From positions 41,347,279 to 41,411,278 of the forward strand of contig CM043970.1 in the NCBI GenBank assembly GCA_014529385.2: a stretch of 64,000 nt of DNA, in the 5' to 3' direction. The notes beneath the pieces are model-generated. The model was given only the letters and a program-made list of their open reading frames with translations, ran no database searches and was not told the origin of the DNA. The position numbers and the translations under genes are program-made. Shown here one piece after another: positions 24,561-36,101 of this stretch (the first letter of the stretch is position 1; each line of letters opens with the position of its first letter). This DNA is from Adiantum capillus-veneris (taxonomy: Eukaryota > Streptophyta > Polypodiopsida > Polypodiales > Pteridaceae).

Positions 24561-25089
24561 TTCCAACACCATGCACTCATGACAAACTGCCTAACAACTT
24601 CTCAGATGCATTTACAAAAATCCGCCATTTTCACAAACTTCAGTTAACTCTCACAGACATACTCTGCAGACAATCACTACTTCATCTATGTATTCAGAGC
24701 ACCAGGTTGACAAGAATACAAAAATGAAAGAAGACAATAGTGTATGACAAAATTGTATTCACTTCCTTGACACAGATATAATCTTCCATTACATCTGCTG
24801 CATCAGCGCATCTCTCCTCTCGCTATGCACGAACACCCTTTTACATAAAACATCACATCCCTTCACTAGGATCCCAAAAGACACAGTATCCTATTAAGGT
24901 CCATTACATAAGTTAAAACCCAAAAAGACTAATCCTCCGTGGTGCAACCTGAACACACACCATGTGCCTAAGCACAGGGAGATCCTGACATGTGTCCATG
25001 TGCCCCTAGAGAAAGGGGGTGTCCTTTGGGTAAGTAAAAGGTTAAGTCCGAGATTCCCCTAACTTTGGGGCTTTCTTCCTCCTTTGTAG
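24561..25089. other. Stretch with no recognised feature
   Basis: No domain, repeat or RNA gene recognised. Confidence 0.4.
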
Positions 25090-26310
25090 GGTCGTTTGAA
25101 AAATTGAGGATCTTGCATAGAGCCACATACATTCAAGCATGCGTAGGTGATTGCATCTGGAGAGAGGCCCTTTCTTTCTTTCCCCGCCCTATGGGGAAAA
25201 TCTTGCAATCAATTCATTTTAAGGGACCACACTCTGGACAAGAATCTCCTTGGGCACTTGCGTAGAGCCACATGCCTTCAAGATGTAAGCATATCCTTCA
25301 AGATGAAAGTTGAATGTGGAGATATGCACTTGCTTGGCATCCACTAAAAATAGCCCAGAGCTTTTTGGCCATGCTCTTGTTGCGTACATCCTGCAATCAA
25401 TGCATTCCAAGAGGAGACATTCCGTATAGGAATCTCCTCAAGCCCTTCAAGCGCTTTCTTAAGCACGCCACATTTGGCATGCATATCAACTAAGTCTCTA
25501 ACTAACAATATAATTGTGAATTTTTGTGCCCATATTAGCATCTTGGGTAGAGCCCCATCCCTTCAAGATGCATGCATAGGTGATTGCATCTAGAGAGAGG
25601 CCCTCGCTTTGCATCTGCTAGAAACATACTAAAGCTTTCTCTTGTGGGGCAAATATTGCAATCAATGCATTCCAAGAGTCCACACACTCTAGATAGGAAG
25701 CTCAAAACAACACCTAGACCTCGTTTTCACTACTTTTGTGGTGCGTATCTTGCAACCAATGCATTCCAAGAGAAGCCATTCTTGTCTTTCAATGCGTCCA
25801 ACATGTAACATTTTGAGAAAAATGGTCATTAAGAACATGCCAATGTCATATTGCATCTAGGAAAAAAATCAAAGCATCCTTGCTTGGCATACCCGCATAT
25901 AAAAGCACTCAAAGAGACTTCGTTTGGTGAGAAACCCTCACTTTTCATGTGGTTAAAATAGCCAAGAGCTGCCTTGCCAAAACCATGTCTCTCATATGCA
26001 ACAATCAACGTGCTCCAAAAGGTGACAATTTGTAGTAAAAGCTTATCCAAAACTAGCACCACATTCGGCGTACACATATATCAAAACATTGTTAAGCATG
26101 TCCTGCAGCCAACTTTCTCTAGGGGATTCCATCCTTGCCTAGTTTACTTCCTTCCACAACCATGTTGGGCATATCTTGCAGCAAATACATTCCAAGAGAT
26201 GACATTTTTGGACATAAATCTCATGAAGAACTTTATGTGCTTTCATAAGGACCCCCATTAGACATACATATCGACCAAAGCATTTCCAAGCACATGTTTC
26301 TCCAATAACC
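25090..26310 (-). pseudogene. Pentatricopeptide-repeat (PPR) protein pseudogene
   Basis: Minus-strand remains of a PLS-type PPR protein, reading from about 26310 leftwards. Successive repeats show GNALVDMYV, KNVISWNVFAARYAQHG, TFWSTLIVAYERHGFGKAA, FNHMKSEGFSPNEVSLSAF, LVDMHAKCGVLKKA, RNVSSWNALIAGCTQQEHGQ, and ILKACGSTQ-like segments several times. Frameshifts and stops occur about every 100-200 bases; no complete start or C-terminal E/DYW extension is seen. Working PPR proteins bind organellar RNA for editing or processing. The wording of the repeats is typical of the very large fern PPR sets, which is the main lineage clue in the window; that judgement is from memory. Confidence 0.85.
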
Positions 26311-28640
26311 CTCTGCTAGGGGAGGACATTCTCTCCCTGGCCTTTGATTTCAATTTTCATGTTGAAGGTGAAGCTCTGCTGATAGCAGCTCCCTCGGCCT
26401 TTGTTGGGGTTCTCATCGTTGGAGAACTGATGCGAGAGAGTAGAGCTCTTGCAAGTGCATGAGATGCTAAGGAGAGAGAGATCTTAGGATTATGTAAGGC
26501 AACATGTGAGAGAGCACGCTATGCAGCTCGAGTTCAGACACAATGAAACAACTTTGGAACCACCACATCCACTCATGAAACCACTACTCTCACATGGGGT
26601 GGCCCATTATGAAATTGTACAAAGAGTTCTTAGAAATACCATTATTTCTAAAAGAATAGAAATACAACTCCAAAAATTCCCTCCACAGTACCAAATAGGT
26701 GGAAAAAAATTGGACCTTTTTTTGTACCACCAACCTTTGCTTTCAGCCTAAGGAGGTAAGTTAATGCAATAAATTTACATTTGTTGGAATTAGGGTTGGA
26801 GGGAACCACACAAAGCTTAGAGAAGATGAAGAAGTTCAAGGCACATAATAGAAAGTGTATTGCTTGGTGCACAATAGAAAGATAATTGAGCCCTAGAACG
26901 ACGGGCGTATATATAATGCATAAGGGGGAAACCTCATAGTGAGGAAAAAAATGCCCCGATGGTCCTTAGTTTCTCTCACTGAGATCAAGCTCTATGCTAT
27001 CTTAGGAGCATAACACACATGTACTAGCATATCAGATCCACCATAGGGTAATGACAAGCATACATGTCATGCACCCTCTATGTCATTTGATGATCCATCA
27101 ACCAGATGCACACAAACAAGGCTCGCACTAGCAAAAGTGCTAAAACACTCACAACATGATGTGATGGAACATTGTATGCTCATCTACCAGCCATCAAGAG
27201 AAATCGGCATCTCTATCATACATAAAAGAAAGAATAACACGACATGTAAATGTGACATCACTGTCACTAGCTACAAAGCTATCAAGAGCAAGTGGCATCT
27301 CTATTAGACATAAAAGCAAGAGGAACACTAGAGGAAAATGTGACATCATTGTCATTAGCATACAAAGCTACCTCTCTAGTAAGTGTCAAAACTATATTTT
27401 CATCATGCATACTTCTGTGTCATTGTCTCATGCATTTAAATCAACAAAGTTTAATGTGACCTATGTGACCACAATGCCAATATCTCAAGTGTCGACATGA
27501 ATGAGATGGTTGTCTCACATGAGTCATAGTTGTGGACTTAGAACGGTCACAGATATCAATTTCCATAAGTGAAGCTATGTCTCTACAACATGTACAATAT
27601 CAATGAGCATAAACCAATGACAAAGAGAAGTGTATCAAACCAAAAAATGAGCTTGTAGTGCTCAAGTGCATCAATGCATAGAATCCCCCACAACAGTGTA
27701 ACCATACCATGCTCTACAATCATCACAATAATGAAAATCTCAACCATAAACCACATCCAAGATGCTAAATCGGCTCCACAATGTACATACAATGGCAATC
27801 CACACTCAAAGTATATCAATTGAGCGATTGCACATTGCCAAAAGAGGTGCAGACCAAAAAGCTAATCAATGGAAAAAAAATGCTCTCAAGAGAGCTCACA
27901 GACACTCAAAGGTATTATGCATGTACAAGGGACATCAACCATGTGCCATAACCATATGAAAATCTACAAAGATCATAAACCAAAGCACCAAATTGGTACC
28001 AAAGAGTCCTATGAAAGCCATCTCCATCTGTATATTGCCAATGCCATCAATATTGCCTAGGTTGAAAATAGGTATTCGTAGGCCAGATCTACCATCTCCT
28101 TTTTTATCCAAATCTACCAAAAACCTCAAACCTCAAACCTCAAGCTCTACATAAGCTAAAATTTTATCTTCAACTCACAATTTATGTACTCAACTTTGAG
28201 CACCTATCGTGCTTTCAAAAGTGCATCCTACTCGCACACATCACACAAAATAGAAATCTACTTTTTTTTGCATATAGTCAATCTGAGTTAATATCAACAA
28301 ATTGGTGAGAAATTTGTGGAAAGTTTCTTTTGCAAAGTTTTAGACCATGTCAAAATGGAGGGAAGTCATGACTAGAAGTTTCAAATCTACATTCTACAAG
28401 GAGAAAAATGATTCGCAAAACTGTGCTGCTACGCACACAGTTTTTAGGACAACATCTTCATCTATGCACTAGATTTCGCACTTTCTTTTGAGCTTTCACA
28501 AGAGAATACATCACTCTTAGATAAGATCACTCACACTCTTTCATTGTATTCTTATTAAGCTTCCAAGATTTCTCGATCTCTCCATCACTTAGAGAGAGCA
28601 AGCTATCACCTCAAAGATATGACCCCAAAGCTCCTTGGAA
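26311..28640. other. Mostly featureless AT-rich stretch
   Basis: No coding domain recognised. TGTTGGAATTAGGG at about 26793 followed by a TATA-like GTATATATAATG near 26908 resembles a copia LTR start but has no partner. A tandem duplication is at 27193-27369. Confidence 0.4.
27193..27369. repeat. Two-copy tandem repeat, unit about 88 bp
   Basis: ATCAAGAG...GGCATCTCTAT...CATAAAAG...TGTGACATCA is repeated once with about 15-20% differences. Confidence 0.75.
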
Positions 28641-28641
28641 T

Positions 28642-28656
28642 CGCCATGCACTCTGA
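28642..28656 (-). promoter_or_regulatory. Possible initiator-tRNA-Met primer-binding site, minus orientation
   Basis: CACTCTGATACCAA is the complement of TTGGTATCAGAGTG, the usual initiator-Met primer site of copia and some gypsy elements. It would place an LTR to the right, but there lies a GT/G microsatellite and then a copia RT fragment, so the element is incomplete. Confidence 0.45.
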
Positions 28657-28663
28657 TACCAAT

Positions 28664-28666
28664 AGT

Positions 28667-28697
<31 letters not shown>

Positions 28698-28720
28698 GAT
28701 GGGGGAAGAGAGAGAGAGAG
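28664..28720. repeat. (GT)n plus 18-base poly(G) plus GA tract
   Basis: GT repeat, then 18 G at 28681-28698, then GGGGGAAGAGAGAGAG. Confidence 0.95.
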
Positions 28721-28782
28721 AGAACATAGGATGAAGGTGGAATAGCTAGCCACAACATCAAGAGAGAGAACCCCTTATTTTT

Positions 28783-29305
28783 CTATCTAGTAAATAATAA
28801 GGTGTGTACAAGTGATGGCCAGCTGGACGTCTTTGGGGCATTCAATGCGGGTAAGAGGAGGCAAGGTGCCTTTACCCTGATAGTAGCATTTAAATTAGCC
28901 TTGAATTCAGCAATATGTGTCTCATTTGGACCAATAATCAGTAAATCATCCATATATAGAATGATGATGAGAAATACATCACCCTCATGTTTTACATATA
29001 AAGTGCTTTCAATTGGACTGTTACCAAAGACTAATTTAACCAAATGAGTGTCAAGTTGTCATGCCAAGCATGAGGAGATTATTTTAACCCATACAAAGAT
29101 TTCTTGCATTTGCACACCTTTTTTCTTGTCCTTTTTTGACAAGATTTGAGGTTGCATTACATAAACTTCCTCAAATATATCACCATTCAAGAAAGCAGTC
29201 ACAATGCCTAATTGATGTACATTCTATCCAAAATGAACTCTCAATGCACATAAAAACTACCAATAGCCATTTGATAAGTGGGAGTAAAAGTTTCTTCCTA
29301 ATCAA
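28783..29305 (-). pseudogene. pol: Ty1/copia reverse transcriptase fragment
   Basis: Minus strand. From right to left: EETFTPTYQMAI (usually EETFSPV-like), INQLGIVTAFLNGDIFEEVYV-like segment, then SPIESTLYVKHEGDVFLIIILYMDDLLIIG with the catalytic YMDD near 28950, and HIAEFKANLNAT. Frameshifts and stops are present. The frame stops abruptly at 29305, exactly where the TGTAAGGTCC repeat starts, so the 5' part of this element was displaced by that insertion. Gag and integrase of this element were not found in the window. Confidence 0.85.
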
Positions 29306-29912
29306 TGTAAGGTCCTCCTCCTAGTCCTTACTCTTGATCGACATATTTAATTCAATGATCGACATTTAGAAAACGATCGAGTAAATTTGGGCTATAGTCA
29401 AGCACCCTAGTTACTCATGGGGCACTTTTGGTTTACATCATGGGAACGTGGATATAACCAATGTATGAGAAATTAGTTTTATCTCAAGAAAAAATTACCT
29501 AAGGAAACAAACAAAGATATGGATAAGGATAAGGTGAAAAATTATCTTGTTGAATAAGCCAGTTGTTGAAGAAGTAGCTTTTTAAATAAGACACTTGTTG
29601 AAAAAGTAGCTTGTTGAAGAAGCCACTTGTTGAAAAAAGTAGCTTATTAAAAAGATTTGAAAAGGAAGAAAGGCAATCAAGATATGAAAAAGTAACTTAT
29701 CAAGATAAGTTAAGGGCCTTATCAAATTAAGCTTCTCTACTTGTTCAACACTTCCCTTCTCATTTTTGAAAGTGCAAGCTTAAGAGTGATCTTGTGAAAG
29801 CCAAAGCTAATCCTCTTTTACACACACCTCCTACACAGACCTCTCCCTCCAAGACAAGCCATATCCATAACCATAATCAAATTTATCATTACCCCCTCCA
29901 TCTTATCTCTCT

Positions 29913-30346
29913 TTAGGAAGATAATGGGCTCTAGGAGGGCCTCTTTATTTGGTAGTTTAAGGAAGTCAAACCTTTACTATCCAGAAGTAATTAAAGGACA
30001 AATTTTGGATTCAAACAAGAAAAACGGCTAGTTTATTTGAATTCAAATTCCCCCCCAAAATGGAGTTTAAAATCTAGCGGGTAAAACCATATCTTGTAGC
30101 ATATCTATGGAAAGAGATCAATGTGTAGATTTGAGCGTAGATTTGTGGGAGTTATGGAGGGCTAAAAACCATAAAATCGTACACCTCCTTTTGGGGAGAA
30201 AATTGCATCCTTTGACCAATCTTACACATCTCTTACACACCCACCATTCTTGCACGCATGGCATATACCTATTCGTCAAAATATTAATCACCTCCATAAG
30301 CTCATTGAAAATAAAGAGGCCCTCCTAGACCCCATCCTCTTCCTAA
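29913..30346. mobile_element. MITE-like element with 38-bp terminal inverted repeats
   Basis: Arms 29913-29950 and 30309-30346 match at 35 of 38 positions (TTAGGAAGA...CTAGGAGGGCCTCTTTATTT). The interior of about 360 bp has no coding capacity. It lies in a segment of about 620 bp absent from the related copy at about 38340, consistent with insertion, although the extra sequence is larger than the inverted-repeat unit. Confidence 0.6.
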
Positions 30347-32127
30347 TGTCCTAACCTTCAAGATTTCAAACTTGAATCTTCTTAACCTCTCATTATTCCA
30401 ATAGCCAAATCGATGGTCTTCAAGCGGAGTGAAGCAGCAAAGAGCCGGCTATGTCAACACACTTCATCGTTACTCTTCCAAAGCAAGGAAAAAACCCTAT
30501 GATATACACAGTAAGGTAAGGTTATCTTGCTATTGCTGATTCTTTAAAGAGATTTACTTTGATGCTTACTTAAATTTATGCTTAAGCTCTCACATTTTCA
30601 TGAGCAATATTTTTACCTTAGGAGGAAGACATAACTTCTATGTTGGTTGTATATGTGCAAGGTTTTGTTTAGTAATGTAAATTAAGTTAATACTTAATTT
30701 TCTCAAGAGAAAGTTGAGGTTTTGAGGGTTAAATTACAATAATCAAAGGAAGTTATTTGAGAAAGAGGATTCCTCATAAGGTCATTCCCTCCTTCTCTCT
30801 TGGCAATTGGAAAACCCAAATCTCTAAGCCTCTCATAGCTATGTAAGTAATCCTCTCCACGATAGAAGAGGTGAGTATAAATCCCATCTTAAGAATATTT
30901 TATTAAGAATTCATACTCCCTTGCATGAGCATTCCTCACTACACGATTATATCGACTCTTAGGAACTATGCATTTTACTTTTATACTATCATTCATTGAA
31001 AGGTTCTACTCTTAAACAATCAAGCATCAAATCTTGCATAATCACTCAAAAGAAGTTTACGATGGTAAGTTGGTGCACTCTAAAGTTCTATGTTTGCAAT
31101 TCATATACCAAGCTAAAGTAAAGATAATCCTAAAGAGCATATACATTGTTCTTTCAATTTGTTTTGCGATTGAGATATGGGGGCGGGAGTAAGGGGATAG
31201 CTTCATGGATGTCACGATTGTGTTGCTTGATCATAAAACTCCCATCACTTCCATGGAGATACCCCGTGGATGGAAAGTGATGCATAGGAAACAATTGGGA
31301 ATCATCCAAGACGGGGTTAACTTGAAACTTATGCTGAGACAAAACCTTACTCCCAAGAGACTCGTTGTTTTCTTAACGTCTTCTTTAAGTAAATATTAAA
31401 ATGAAATAAGAACTAAAGGATTATAACTCAAGTAACTTAATTTAAATTTAAACTAGGATTAAAACTTTACTGAGAAGATTTGACGTGGATAGACCTATCA
31501 TAACATATAATATTTAAGTGTGAACTTTGTCTTACATGTTTGGAAAAAGGCCGGCACATGTGTTTACCTATGGGATGCAATGGAGGATGGTCCTTTCTGG
31601 CTGGGATTGATTATCATTGGTCTATGTTTTGAGCTCGGGTTCATTCAATGTCCTAAAAATGGGATTAAATGGAAGTGTGTCTCGACTGGGTGGTGAGACC
31701 CACAGATGCGTTTGGAAAATCGGTCTAGTCTAGGTAGGCTTGATGCCAACAGGAAAAGGATGAAGGAAAATGGATCCATGAAGGGATCGGATAAGGGAGG
31801 AATATGTGATTAATCAAGTAACTCTTCTAAGTGTTTGGTAAAAAATGAACCTTGGAAAGGCTAGAAACCTGAGTGGGTTATTTTGCAATTGTCCTCATTA
31901 GTCAAACCTTTGTTCTGCTTTACAAAATATTTATTTAAAAGGAAAATAAGGTAGATTAATTGTAAGCCTTTCGAAACAATGAAAAGAAAAATAAAAAATG
32001 GAAGTTGTGTAAAGACGTCGCCTCCACACGTGGAGGAGGAGACAAGATACCCAAGTTTTGGGACGAGGATTGGGATATGCCTGAAGAAGTATATATGATT
32101 TCTTGAAAGATAACTAGATATCTATAA

Positions 32128-33383
32128 CACTAGACTCGTAACATGACACTTTTATGTCCTTCGACACTTTTGTGTCCTGTTCAAGTGACCATTTTTCTTG
32201 AATTGTTGAAGAGTATGAAAATGAATTTCCAGATGCTATATATCCACAAAGTTGCCTTATGAGCTGAAAAGACTTGACATTTTTTTGGAATATCGATCTC
32301 ATAATTAACCTTACTCTTGCACAACATTTTTTAACCTAGATTGTGTGAAAAAATGGATCCTATTTTTGGCTTTTTAAAAACTTTTTTGCAACTATAGCAC
32401 TCTAAACTTCATGTTTTTGAGGTTTAGATTTCTAGCATGAGTATAAGTCTTTGTAGTTTTCAACACGTTTTGATCCTTCTAGGAAGAACTAAGTGTTAAA
32501 ATTGAAAGTTATGACCAAATTACAAGAATTACCTAATCTTGTTTTTTGACCAAAATTAGCACTTTTATGATTTATTTGGTGGCTTTCTTGATATTCAAAT
32601 GCAACTTTGATTGTGTAAGTGCTATGTATAACATAGATCTAATCTTCCTTGAGTTTTGGGAAACCTAATATGCTATATAGAATACTATATGATGATGACT
32701 GAGTTTTTCGATTGTGAAGAATACGAGACATTTTAGTGTAGTAAGTGTACCTTTCTCAATATTTCTAGTTTCTCAGGACAATTGTGTGTATTTTGTAGGC
32801 AGTAACCGTATCTAATCATAAACTAGAAATTTGGCTAGATATTGAGTAGTTTCTATGGGATTCTAGAGGCCATAATGCTAAATCCAGTTTGTCATGTTTG
32901 CTGTATTTAGCACTTCATCATTGTCCCCAAGGTTCCACTTAGTAAGAGATCCATTATTATTTTGATATTTCCATGGCTCCTTTTGGTTTCAAAGGCCCAA
33001 AGAGAAATAATAACACATGTATATAGTATCTGTGTTGAGCGTGACTATAGAAACTTTGATAATAGGTCCGCAGAATGGTAAAAATGCAACTTTTTTGTAC
33101 CTATTTTCTTTTGCCCAAAAAAAAATAGTGAGGCGAAAGTAACCATATGTTTTGACCACTGACCCATTGAATTTAAATGCACTGGTCCATCAACTTTGGA
33201 GGCTTGTTGTGACCAAGCCATGAGAAATTTTACAAATTTCTCATTTTTGCCACATGTAGTAGTCTTTGAACTATAATCTCATAAAATGATTTTCAAAATG
33301 AGTGGATCTATTATGGTTTTTGATTTTTTTTTTCAAAACCCTAAAAGGACACTTTTATGTCCGGGCAGGTTACCAGATAAGTG
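32128..33383. mobile_element. Non-coding inverted-repeat element with subterminal palindromes, copy 1
   Basis: 1,256 bp. Starts CACTAGACTCGTAAC and ends GTTACCAGATAAGTG, with flanks ATAA and TTAA. Just inside each end lies the near-palindrome GACACTTTTATGTCC (32147-32161 and 33348-33362), with a second version near 32166. No coding capacity. Same orientation and layout as 36102-37419. Confidence 0.6.
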
Positions 33384-34054
33384 TTAATAATAGTAAACAA
33401 AAAGGAAATTAAACATTCTAAAAAGGATAAAGGTGGGAACGACCCTATAAATGCACACTTGCAAGGGTATGAAACAGATTGCATGCTGCTTTCAAATGCT
33501 TGAAATGTATTCCTGGTTTGACATGTTTGGAATATTGTTTTCTAGTATCATAGTATTACCTTAGAAAGGTGTATTTATCAAACGGTTTGATGGGAGGGTG
33601 AATTTTGGAGGGTTAATTTGTTGGCTGAAAAGTTAAACCCAATTTGATGTTGTCCATAAAGTTAAGTCAAGAGTGGGAGAAAGAGATTCATGTAGATTAT
33701 AAATACATTCACTTTAGGGGAGCGCATTGATGGAAATGCTTAGTCATAACCGAGAAAAAAGCGTCAGTGACCTTGAACCAGGGGTGAATTAGAGACTTAC
33801 CACCAATTGACCCTGGAAGGTTGAGTTCAAAGTTATTCTGATGATAGGGATTGGGGAGATGGATTGATAAGCAAAGGCATTTGGGGCTAAGATATTTGTA
33901 TGAAATAAGTGAATGCTATCACCCCCTTGAGTTAACATCAAAGAGCAAGAGGAGTCGTGTCTTTGTGTCGGTCTCACGCGAGAGGGATGTCAAGTATCAC
34001 GGTGTATCCATTGGAGATGGTACAGTCTTTGTTCCCTGGCATGGCCCTCACAAG

Positions 34055-34066
34055 TGGTATCAGAGC
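34055..34066 (+). promoter_or_regulatory. Initiator-tRNA-Met primer-binding site
   Basis: TGGTATCAGAGC, the standard site in copia elements and several chromovirus lineages, two bases after CCCTCACA. Confidence 0.65.
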
Positions 34067-35029
34067 GTAGTTTCTATCCTTGGCTAGATAATATTTTTAG
34101 TATGAACATTTGTAGGAAGAGAGTGAGGTATTGACAAAAATGACATGGGAATATTAAGAAGTGGAAGTTCTCTTGTCCATTCAAGAATAAATAAAGATAG
34201 TTACTTTAGAAAAAGAAGAAGAAAACAAAGAGGAAATGATAAATAATTTTTTCTACCTCATTTTTCCTACCAAAGAGAGAATTGGAAATTTGCAAAGATA
34301 GGAGACCCAATACAATATATCTTGAATATTTCCTTGGACCCCATGACTACGATTTAAATAATCTTTGTCTAAACATGGTGATAGAAAAAAAATTGGGAGT
34401 AGGTCCCAAGTACTATTGTTAGACCCTTGTTGAAACAAATTGGCATTGTAATGGGACTCGCAAGTCAATTTTTTAATCCTAGTCTATAATATTATATTTT
34501 GCATTACTATGAACCCTAGGGATTTAAGGACAATCCTCTCAAAAGCATGAAATGGAAGAACTTAGCATGCTCAAAATGTTAAAGAATTACTTTCCTTGAT
34601 CATTAACCTTTTGCCCAATTATTGTTTTTTTTTATGCCATCCTAAAGAGAATCCATCTTATAAAATGTTTGTCTTTTGTAAAATTTAAATCTATCCTTCA
34701 TTATTTGTGAATCTATCGCAAAGAGGAAGTAGTTTTTGTTTGCCACAACCGTAAAATATTCCACGTAAACCCCCAAGAGATAGAGCTGCTTGGAATTCAC
34801 ACGTAGCTAACACTTCAAATTCTATGCTTCTTGATACACGAGCATCATCAGCACCTCAAGTTGTCCATATACCAAATCAGATGCTGCTTATTGTCACACT
34901 CGTAGAGGATTTTGGGCATGACAAGAATCTTGAGACCTTGCTCAAATCTATGCAACCGCATCCAGCTGTAAGGCACAGATGATGATAAGCCTACTCAACT
35001 AGAAAAAAAGGATGCCATAAATTTCTCAA
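34067..35029 (+). other. Internal region of decayed gypsy element
   Basis: Expected to hold gag and protease but too decayed to recognise any motif. A loosely open stretch lies around 34840-34980. Confidence 0.35.
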
Positions 35030-35370
35030 ACATCGATCTCTGATTAGGCTTCTACCAAGTTGGGATCAAAAGAGAAGATATTCCTAAAATATCATTCCAT
35101 ACAAGGTTTAGGCATTATGAGTTCGTAGTCATGCCTTTTGGCCTAGGTAATGCCCTTACCACCTTTAACTATCTCATGAGTGACCTTTTAGAAAAGAGGT
35201 AGATGATTTTTTCGTGTAAAGTTTTATGAAAATTTCATATTTTCAAACACATAGGAAGATCAAGAACAACATATACACTGTGTTTTGGGAATTCCTAGAA
35301 GAAGTCTAGTTATGCACTAAGCAAGGCAAGTGCTCTTTCTTTGAGGAAAAGGTGTATCTTCCTGTTGAAG
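35030..35370 (+). pseudogene. pol: Ty3/gypsy (chromovirus-like) reverse transcriptase fragment
   Basis: Reads LGFYQVGIKREDIPKISF, then FRHYEFVVMPFGLGNALTTF and LMSDLLEKR, followed by a shifted EDQEQHIH-type thumb segment. The catalytic FxDD region between them is lost or mutated, and stops are present. The wording is closer to chromovirus RT than to the two elements at 1-16 kb. It belongs with the primer site at 34055. Confidence 0.8.
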
Positions 35371-36101
35371 ATACTTCCTAAGAAGATTGGGAAGGTCTTA
35401 TTTCTCAATTTCCTCACCTTTTGTAATGTGTTCTCTCCTTTTTGTCATCCTATTAATCTTCTTTGACTGATGTAATCAATGAGTACAAGCTCTGTCTTGT
35501 TACCTTTTGTGCCACTCAAGTAATGCCACCTTTTGTAATACGTCTGTTTTTGCTACATGATAACATAGATTATTGTTATCCTTTAAATTTTGTAACTCGA
35601 ATCACTGTATAGAATTGAAAAATAAAAATACAAATAGACTTCGTTAAGTCCAAAATTCTCTCAGGACTTCTTTAAGATACCAGATACAGGAAACTAAGAA
35701 CGAAATTTAAATGTATTCGTAAAGAGAAATCAAAGAGAGAAGGATTTAGGACAAGAACCAAGATCTTAATAAACCACAAACTTGTTAAGAGATACAATAA
35801 AGAGAGATTTTTTACAATCCCACAAGCCCATTCATCACATGATCACAAAAGCAACTATCACAAACGGGACACATATTAGGCCTTTCATCCATAGGAAGAA
35901 TTCCTTGTGAAATTGTTGTACTCGTCTCTCTAGTATGAGGTGAGAAGTTAAAGGGACCTCTAAGAGGTAAACCAAAGTGAGGGTAAAAACATATCTTTTG
36001 ATGAAGAAGGAATTGTGTAAGCAAAAAGACTTGTTCAAAAAATCCATGACACATTGACCTCATCACGCAGCAATATCAAGGACCCAAACCCATAGCTTTA
36101 A
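35371..36101. other. No recognised feature
   Basis: AT-rich. A minus-strand frame at 35812-36066 has no family resemblance I can name. TTTAA at 36097-36101 is the insertion site of the next element. Confidence 0.35.

Larger units (their letters stand above)
29306..34052 (+). repeat. Putative long 5' LTR (and nested insertions) of a gypsy element
   Basis: Begins TGTAAGGTCCTCC inside the copia RT and would end CCCTCACA two bases before a primer site at 34055. The first part (29306-29820 and 30441-30800) is repeated in direct orientation at 37893-38735. The remainder has no second copy, so its LTR nature is inferred only from the primer site. It contains a foldback/MITE-like insert (29913-30346) and a TTAA-type inverted-repeat element (32128-33383). 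No gene seen. Confidence 0.45.

Noticed and set aside
28642-29305. Joining the primer-like site at 28642 and the copia RT at 28783-29305 as one element
   Set aside because: Both are on the minus strand, but RT lies on the side where the 5' LTR should be, so they cannot be parts of one intact element.
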